Assembly (NCBI RefSeq): GCF_946481715.1
Contig: NZ_CAMLOV010000130.1
Coordinates: 1-16,298, forward strand
DNA: 16,298 nucleotides
Source of the DNA: an uncultured Mucilaginibacter sp.
GTDB lineage: Bacteria > Bacteroidota > Bacteroidia > Sphingobacteriales > Sphingobacteriaceae
Direction of reading: 5' to 3'
Shown: positions 11,379-16,298 of the stretch, piece by piece
How positions within the stretch are numbered: the stretch's first letter is position 1
How the letters are laid out: the number at the start of each line of letters is the position of its first letter
Made by a program: the position numbers and the translations under genes
The notes under the pieces: generated by a model
Database searches by the model: none
What the model was told of the DNA's origin: nothing
What the model saw: the letters and a program-made list of their open reading frames with translations, nothing else

Positions 11379-13442
11379 TTACCCCAGCTTCACCAACTCC
11401 ACCTTTACAGGCTGGCCTTTGCGCCAGCTGTCAATCTTATTGATGTAGTAGTAGGCGCTATCCTGTTCCAGGTAAATGGGGATAAGCAGGTCAAGCTCCA
11501 GTATATCGCGCGGGCTTAGCATAAAATAGCGCACTACCTTTTTGGTTTGCTGCAGTATTTTTTCCAGTTCGGGGTAGTAGGCTTTGCGCAGGTACTCCCA
11601 ATCGAGGCTTTCAACGGCATCGGCACGGGCAAAGTACGGCGTGCTGATGATGTCGTTTACTATACGCGTGTTGCTGCCATCGGTAAAGGCAACCTGCTTG
11701 CCGCGCTCCAACAGGTTTAAGGTCTGGTTAATCAGTGTACGTGGCTGCGTGCCAATGCTGAAAGCCACTTCGGTATCATCGGCGCTGCGGTCTACCTTTA
11801 AAATTTGCGCTATCGTGCCGCCAATATAGGGGCGGGTTTGGGTGGCGGCAAACTGGCTTTCAAACAAATCGGTGGTGGCGGGCAAGGTTTTATCCTTCAC
11901 GTTTATTTGCGCATTGCCAAAGCCTATGGGCAGTACGGCCTCATCCTCTTTATACTTCATATAATTCACCTGGGCGTAACCGCCGAGGTGGAAGCTGATG
12001 ACCTTGCCCTGGTTTAGGCACTTACCCGTCCAGTTTTTGGCGATGGGGATATTGCCCACAATATCTTTAAACGACGCAAAGGTAACGGTGCGCGTTGCAC
12101 TGTCGGTTTGGCAAATAATACCGAAGCGCTGCAGGGTGTCTTTCAGCAGGTCTTTCAGACTGATATCCGGGAAGATGCGTTCGCATTGCACTTTTTGCCC
12201 AGGCAATACCTCACGGCGTTTGGTTTCTACCTTAAAAGTTGCCGTACCGGGGATGGCCGAGTATTCGTCGGCAGCGGCGATGTGGTTTACCTCGTACACT
12301 ATTTTTAAGCGTTGGCCGGCAACAAGTTCGGCATCTACACTGAGCGTTTGGTTGTTGAAGGTTTTTACAGCTATACCGCCACTGCCAAAAAAACCCGGTT
12401 TTATATGCGCATAAGCATCTACTATAGTGGCGTCGTTATCTAAGGTGTGGGTGTTGCGCGCAAGTTCTGTTTCGTTCCCATCCGTATCTTTTAAAATAAA
12501 GTAGATGTGTGCTTTGCCGCCACCGTCGCCCAGTAATCTTTTTGCAGCTAATGTTAAAGAATAAGTTACCGTTGCGGTGATATCCACACGGGCACCGGCT
12601 ACGTAAGCATTGCTTTTAAAACACCCTGAAGGGTCCAGCAATACCTTGCTAAAACGAAGGTCCTCCTGGTAGCTATCATTGGTATGCACCTGCGTAAGCC
12701 CGTTTTGCACTATTATGCCCAGGTTGTCATCGGTGTTTTGGTAATCGGCTCCATGGCTAAAATCATCATTGGCAAACTGAATGATCAGCTTGTTGTATAA
12801 TGGCTGTTTAAGCAAAAACGAGTTTGGGTTGATGCGGTAACCTGCCTGTTTGGCCATCAGCGCTACCAGGGTTTTGAGGAAGAAGCCCGGCCGCATTTGG
12901 CGTATATCGATCACATCATCCGGCGTGGCAGCCGGGTAGGTGATGGTGCCATAATCTACCACGGGCCATATAAAACCTTCGGTATTTTGGCGGGAGTTTA
13001 CAACGGTATCTATATCCCATTTATGCAGGTAGGGTTTAAGCAACTCTTGCTTGCCAATGGCGGTGCTGCTATCGCCCATATCGTATATTTTGGCATCCAG
13101 GGTGTCAAAAAAATCCACATTGCCGCTTAGTACCGTTATGGCGGCGCTGTCGTCCTCAATGCCATTCAATACCGCAATGCCATTAGGGATTATCTCCAGC
13201 CCGTCCTGTATTATTTTGGCTTCATAGTTATCGTATGGCAGCCCGGTGGTAAAGGCCATATCATCCGGGAAACCGAGTATTTGCCGGCTGCGTTGGGTTA
13301 GCGGCAGTTTAAACTGGTTGCTGGTGTTGCCCTGCTGGTTTTTCACCTCGGCCAGGTTGTTTATCTGGAAGGTGAGGGCAATGGGGCTATCGTCGCCCAA
13401 ATTGGCAAGCTGGTTGTTTAGGTATAGTTGCATGTGGTTCAT
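11379..13442 (-). CDS. Distal tail / baseplate-like protein (687 aa)
   Basis: Starts MNHMQLYLNNQLANLGDDSP; the ATG at codon 4 (13431-13433) is an alternative start. An N-terminal domain with ALTFQINNLAEVKNQQGNTS, then FKLPLTQRSRQILGFP (about residues 23-58), matches a very common pattern in Bacteroidota phage tail proteins. It is followed by a beta-rich body (VTATVTYSLTLAAK-type strands), a middle RIFPDISLKDLLKDTLQRFG (about 414-433) typical of tail hub proteins, and a C-terminal end INKIDSWRKGQPVKVELVKL that fits the Bacteroidota hub or tail-lysin class. It lies directly upstream of the tape-measure array. Role inferred from context and pattern. Confidence 0.6.
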   Translation of the reverse strand: MNHMQLYLNNQLANLGDDSPIALTFQINNLAEVKNQQGNTSNQFKLPLTQRSRQILGFPDDMAFTTGLPYDNYEAKIIQDGLEIIPNGIAVLNGIEDDSAAITVLSGNVDFFDTLDAKIYDMGDSSTAIGKQELLKPYLHKWDIDTVVNSRQNTEGFIWPVVDYGTITYPAATPDDVIDIRQMRPGFFLKTLVALMAKQAGYRINPNSFLLKQPLYNKLIIQFANDDFSHGADYQNTDDNLGIIVQNGLTQVHTNDSYQEDLRFSKVLLDPSGCFKSNAYVAGARVDITATVTYSLTLAAKRLLGDGGGKAHIYFILKDTDGNETELARNTHTLDNDATIVDAYAHIKPGFFGSGGIAVKTFNNQTLSVDAELVAGQRLKIVYEVNHIAAADEYSAIPGTATFKVETKRREVLPGQKVQCERIFPDISLKDLLKDTLQRFGIICQTDSATRTVTFASFKDIVGNIPIAKNWTGKCLNQGKVISFHLGGYAQVNYMKYKEDEAVLPIGFGNAQINVKDKTLPATTDLFESQFAATQTRPYIGGTIAQILKVDRSADDTEVAFSIGTQPRTLINQTLNLLERGKQVAFTDGSNTRIVNDIISTPYFARADAVESLDWEYLRKAYYPELEKILQQTKKVVRYFMLSPRDILELDLLIPIYLEQDSAYYYINKIDSWRKGQPVKVELVKLG

Positions 13443-13456
13443 GGGTTAGTTGAATT

Positions 13457-13542
13457 AGCCCCCTCTAAATCTCCCCCGGTAGGGGAGACTTTTAAAAGGC
13501 ATTACTAAAAGCCCTCCCTTCCGGGGAGGGTTGGGTGGGGCT
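13457..13542. repeat. GC-rich imperfect inverted-repeat element
   Basis: An 86-bp element starting AGCCCCCTCTAAATCTCCCC and ending GGGGAGGGTTGGGTGGGGCT, with AGACTTTTAAAAGGC in the centre. The two arms, about 36 bp each, pair well and each arm has its own small hairpin (CTCCCC / GGGGAG, CCCTCCC / GGGAGGG). It starts four bases after the stop of the 691-aa gene in transcription order. Such elements are dispersed in Sphingobacteriaceae; here it may act as an mRNA stabiliser or attenuator between two tail genes. Confidence 0.65.
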
Positions 13543-13545
13543 GGC

Positions 13546-15621
13546 TTATTGCGTTTGTATATTTATAGCCGGCATGTTAAATGTTATGCTGAATGGCGCC
13601 TGCCCGTTGCGGGTTTCGTATTCGCTGTAGGTGGCGGTGTTGATAACTATGGTTTGCCATTTAACCGGGTTTTTGTTTACCAGCATTTGCACTTTGGGCG
13701 AGTATTTGATGCTTTGCAAGCCTTTAATATCCGCCACGGATAGGTCCTCGGCCATCACTTTTACCTTTTGCCCGGCAGTTTTGCTTATCACTTCTTCTAT
13801 ACCCTGCTGGTTTTCCCAATCGCTTACGTAGTTTTTAATGATAACGGCGTTTTGTACATCCAGGCTCATCTCCTGGTTAAAAACAAAGCGGTAGTAGTTC
13901 CAGCTGCCGCTAAGGCCTATCCAGCGCAGGTAAACCGAATTTTCGTCTACCGCGTCATCTACCCGTATGGTTTGCGTTTGGGTAAGGGTATGCACCGTAC
14001 TGCCATCGGCATATTTTAGTGCGAGGTTGATGTAATACACATCGTTGGCAAATAGGGTATCAATCAGCAGGCGGTTTACCCCCAACTGTTCGGGTACCGG
14101 GATGGTGCCGCTGGTTTGCCTGGAGATGATGAGCCGGCTGCCATCGGTATTAAGCAGCCAGGAGGCATCTTCGTTTAGCAGGTAGCTGGTTTGCGTGCCG
14201 CCGGCTAAAGGGTTGCGATTAATATCCAGCAGGGTAAATTGGCAATACACATTGCGCCCCAACAAATCCTCGCTGTAAATAAAGCCAATATCAAAAGGGT
14301 ACCCGTTGCTGTAGGCAGGCTCGGTAAAATCAGTTATCCATTTGGCTTTTGGCAAGCCACCGGCAAGGTTGGCAAACGGCACATAGGCTGCCAGGTTGCC
14401 GCCATACTGCTGGCCCAATTGTGTGGCAGCGTAAAGCACATAATAGCTATCGGGCATTATAACGTAGGGCGATGTTTTTGTTTCGCCATTCTCGTCCCAT
14501 TCTTCGGCGTAGGCTATTTGGTAACTGGCGCTGAGGCTGTCATCGCGGTAATTGCTTTGGGTGTAAGTGCTGCCGTCATACGCCTGTAGCAGGCTTTGCA
14601 AAAAGTTGGAAATATCGGCTTTAACTAAACCGGTATTATTGGGCCTGTTGGTTGATGTAATGGTTTTTGCAGCGCCGCTTTGCTTATCAATATAAGTGAT
14701 GCGCGTAAGCACTTTGTAATAGGGGCGCATTTGGTTTATATTGATAAAGCCGCCGGCGTTGCCTGCAAAGGGCGTTTTTATAGTAAGGTATGCCGTGCCT
14801 GTAACCATTATTACATCGTAAATGCCATTGTATGGGCCTGCATTAACGTACACCTTGTCTCCGGCCAATAACATCGGCTGGTGTGCGCCGGGAGGATTCA
14901 ATACGGCATTCACCCTAAGTACGGCATAGCCATGTTCGGTATCTTCGGCCACCGAGATCACCCCAAAATCTTTACGCTGATAAGTAAACACAACTGGGTT
15001 GAAGGCTGCGTTCCAGCGGGAGGTGTTGCCATCGGGCAGGGTAACGGATGGGGCGGAAAGCAACAGGCTGCTCAGTGTATTTAATTGTACGCTTAACTGG
15101 GCCTGGCAATCGTTTGCATCGCGCGCGTAAACGGTTTTTACCCCGCCGCTTAACCCGCCAAAGGTAGGGGAGGGTTGGTAGTATTCATGGTCGAGGCTGT
15201 ACTCGATGCCGCCATAACTGCTGGTGGCATTTGCAGTTATTTGCCCGTCGTTGGTGCCGGGCGCGGTCTCGGGGCTGTTGATGGTTATGGAGCCGATGGC
15301 AAGGTCGCAAACATTATAAGGGTACGGTGGCGGCGGCCCGGATGGCTCGGTAAATGTTAAATGGCCAAAGCTTACGTAAAAGGGGTTAAGCGGGTCGGTA
15401 TCTTTAATTAAACCGGTATAAATAGGGCTGTACTGCCCGGCGATAATTACCGATCGGTTGATGGTTTCGCCATTGGTATCCTGGCGGAACCATACCTCTA
15501 TGTTGTTGCCATTGGTTAACTGCCCGGTATCGGCATCAACAATTTTAATGTACACCTGCCCATTGGTTTGGGTACCGCTGGTGTGGGTGTTGGTATAATC
15601 TAAAAGTGGTAGTAAGCTCAT
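13546..15621 (-). CDS. Tail protein with SprB-like repeat domain (691 aa)
   Basis: Starts MSLLPLLDYTNTHTSGTQTN. Residues 105-180 carry one SprB-like repeat: CDLAIGSITINSPETAPGTN, then DGQITANATSSYGGIEYSLD, FGGLSGGVKTVYARDANDCQ. The pattern is N-terminal Cys, 'DG.i..na..g...yslD', 'f.gL..G.ytv.v.Da..C', as in the gliding adhesin SprB and related Bacteroidota surface proteins. A long beta-rich body follows (about 200-690), consistent with a fibre or upper baseplate protein. It precedes the 687-aa hub-like gene, so it is probably part of the tail tip. Which residues bind the host cannot be read from the sequence. Confidence 0.65.
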   Translation of the reverse strand: MSLLPLLDYTNTHTSGTQTNGQVYIKIVDADTGQLTNGNNIEVWFRQDTNGETINRSVIIAGQYSPIYTGLIKDTDPLNPFYVSFGHLTFTEPSGPPPPYPYNVCDLAIGSITINSPETAPGTNDGQITANATSSYGGIEYSLDHEYYQPSPTFGGLSGGVKTVYARDANDCQAQLSVQLNTLSSLLLSAPSVTLPDGNTSRWNAAFNPVVFTYQRKDFGVISVAEDTEHGYAVLRVNAVLNPPGAHQPMLLAGDKVYVNAGPYNGIYDVIMVTGTAYLTIKTPFAGNAGGFININQMRPYYKVLTRITYIDKQSGAAKTITSTNRPNNTGLVKADISNFLQSLLQAYDGSTYTQSNYRDDSLSASYQIAYAEEWDENGETKTSPYVIMPDSYYVLYAATQLGQQYGGNLAAYVPFANLAGGLPKAKWITDFTEPAYSNGYPFDIGFIYSEDLLGRNVYCQFTLLDINRNPLAGGTQTSYLLNEDASWLLNTDGSRLIISRQTSGTIPVPEQLGVNRLLIDTLFANDVYYINLALKYADGSTVHTLTQTQTIRVDDAVDENSVYLRWIGLSGSWNYYRFVFNQEMSLDVQNAVIIKNYVSDWENQQGIEEVISKTAGQKVKVMAEDLSVADIKGLQSIKYSPKVQMLVNKNPVKWQTIVINTATYSEYETRNGQAPFSITFNMPAINIQTQ

Positions 15622-15745
15622 GGGCGGTTGATTGGTGAGTGGTTTATTGGGTGAATGGTTGCCAGGGGAATGGTGAATTTGAGTGGTTATTGCAGGTTGA
15701 CAGGGAGGTTGAACTACTCACCACTCACCCTTCACTACTCACCCT
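15622..15745. repeat. Intergenic GGTGAGTGG word repeats with inverted right half
   Basis: The left part repeats GGTGAGTGG and GGGTGAATGG; the right part, CTACTCACCACTCACCCTTC and CACTACTCACCCTTCACC, is the complement. The stop codon of the 147-aa gene lies inside the right half. Same design as the gaps at 2253, 2952 and 4318 but with a different word. Confidence 0.6.
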
Positions 15746-16189
15746 TCACCCTAAATATTCGTAATACATCGTGTTCAGGGTAACGGTTAGGCCTACGCCG
15801 GTGGTGTTGGTATCAAACTTATTGTATACGGGCAGGCACTTGGCTTTTTCGCCGGCTTTAATACGGAAATAGCGGCCATCGCCATCGCGGTATTTGGCGG
15901 CCTTTACCATAAATTCGTTGGCCATCCGCAGGGCCTGCTGCACATAGGTTTCGTTTTCGGCCGTGTATTGCCCAAATTCTGTTTTGTACAAAAACTCCAG
16001 GTAGAGGGTGAAAACATTATCTACCGAGCCGTTTACCTGCGGCGATACCACAATGGGCTGCAAAGGGTAAAGCATTACGCAGGGGAAGGCGGCATCATCG
16101 GCCAGGGTATTTAATTCTTTTTCGGTGCCGTACAAAAAGCCGGGCGCGCCGGTAAGCGTTTGTACAACGGATTGGATTTGGTTGCGCAT
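15746..16189 (-). CDS. Phage protein of unknown role (147 aa)
   Basis: The ATG at 16187-16189 is preferred; a longer frame reaches the right edge but its first 36 residues are encoded by tandem repeats and low-complexity sequence. The protein starts MRNQIQSVVQTLTGAPGFLY and has FPCVMLYPLQPIVVSPQVNG, a helix-rich stretch YVQQALRMANEFMVKAAKYR, and a C-terminal LTVTLNTMYYEYLG. It is an alpha/beta protein of the size of tail-completion or terminator proteins, and the first gene of the tail part as seen here. I do not recognise a family with certainty. Confidence 0.6.
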   Translation of the reverse strand: MRNQIQSVVQTLTGAPGFLYGTEKELNTLADDAAFPCVMLYPLQPIVVSPQVNGSVDNVFTLYLEFLYKTEFGQYTAENETYVQQALRMANEFMVKAAKYRDGDGRYFRIKAGEKAKCLPVYNKFDTNTTGVGLTVTLNTMYYEYLG

Positions 16190-16256
16190 GTTGTAGTGGT
16201 GAGTGGTTGATGATTGAGTGGTGGGTGGAGTATAGTATAGTTTGTTTCGATTGATG

Positions 16257-16298
16257 TGCCGACTGCCGACTGCCGACTGCCAACTGCCAACTGCCAAC
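16257..16298. repeat. Six tandem 7-bp repeats (TGCCGAC / TGCCAAC)
   Basis: Three copies of TGCCGAC followed by three of TGCCAAC with no interruption, up to the window edge. The unit composition resembles the short-word repeats of the other gaps. It may continue beyond the window. Confidence 0.8.

Noticed and set aside
12000..12414. 138-codon plus-strand frame opposite the 687-aa tail gene, and similar frames at 14239-14589 and 7435-7926
   Set aside because: Shadow frames on the complement of clear coding genes; no plausible start context or recognisable protein.
15746..16297. Longer start for the 147-aa protein reaching the right edge
   Set aside because: The added 36 residues come from 7-bp tandem repeats and low-complexity sequence; the ATG at 16187-16189 begins the ordered protein.

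Overview
The window is a late structural module of a tailed phage or prophage of a Bacteroidota host, most likely Sphingobacteriaceae (Mucilaginibacter/Pedobacter-like). This rests on a ClpP-type head protease, a capsid-like protein, a portal-like protein, a tape measure, large Bacteroidota-style tail proteins (one with a SprB-like repeat), weak or A-rich ribosome sites, and GC-rich hairpin repeats of the kind scattered through these genomes. There is no rRNA, tRNA, CRISPR array, integrase or terminase. Family calls are from recognition of sequence patterns, not from searches.

All large genes lie on the minus strand. In transcription order (right to left) they are: a 147-aa protein of unknown role, a 691-aa tail protein with a SprB-like domain, a 687-aa distal-tail/baseplate-like protein, the tape measure (801 aa), a 78-aa HTH-like protein, a ClpP-like head protease fused to a scaffold-like tail, the major capsid protein with an inserted beta domain, a tail-tube-like protein, an 81-aa protein, a portal-like protein, and the start of a DUF6712-like head-tail adaptor cut by the left edge. 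Tail genes therefore precede head genes in transcription order. Most gaps between genes carry their own low-complexity word repeats, and in several the two halves are reverse complements, so the gap could fold in the mRNA.

The unusual part is 8866-11331, just upstream of the tape measure. Here truncated or broken copies of the tape-measure N-terminus (minus strand) alternate with four small plus-strand genes of one protein family (45, 45, 46 and 58 aa). In three units the tape-measure start and the small-gene start lie only 20-31 bp apart, facing away from each other. The tape-measure copies carry stops, frameshifts and truncations, while all four small genes stay open and two of them differ mainly at synonymous sites. 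Three of the truncated copies stop matching the tape measure 13-15 bp from a palindrome of the form TATGCCA-NN-TGGCATA (outer base variable) whose central two bases differ (AA, AG, AT). One 125-bp stretch is 122/125 identical between the live tape measure and the first broken copy although the flanking sequence is much more diverged, which suggests gene conversion. This looks like a modular cassette array that feeds or records replacement of the tape-measure N-terminus, possibly a mobile or selfish unit built around the small protein. I do not know a described system of this form.
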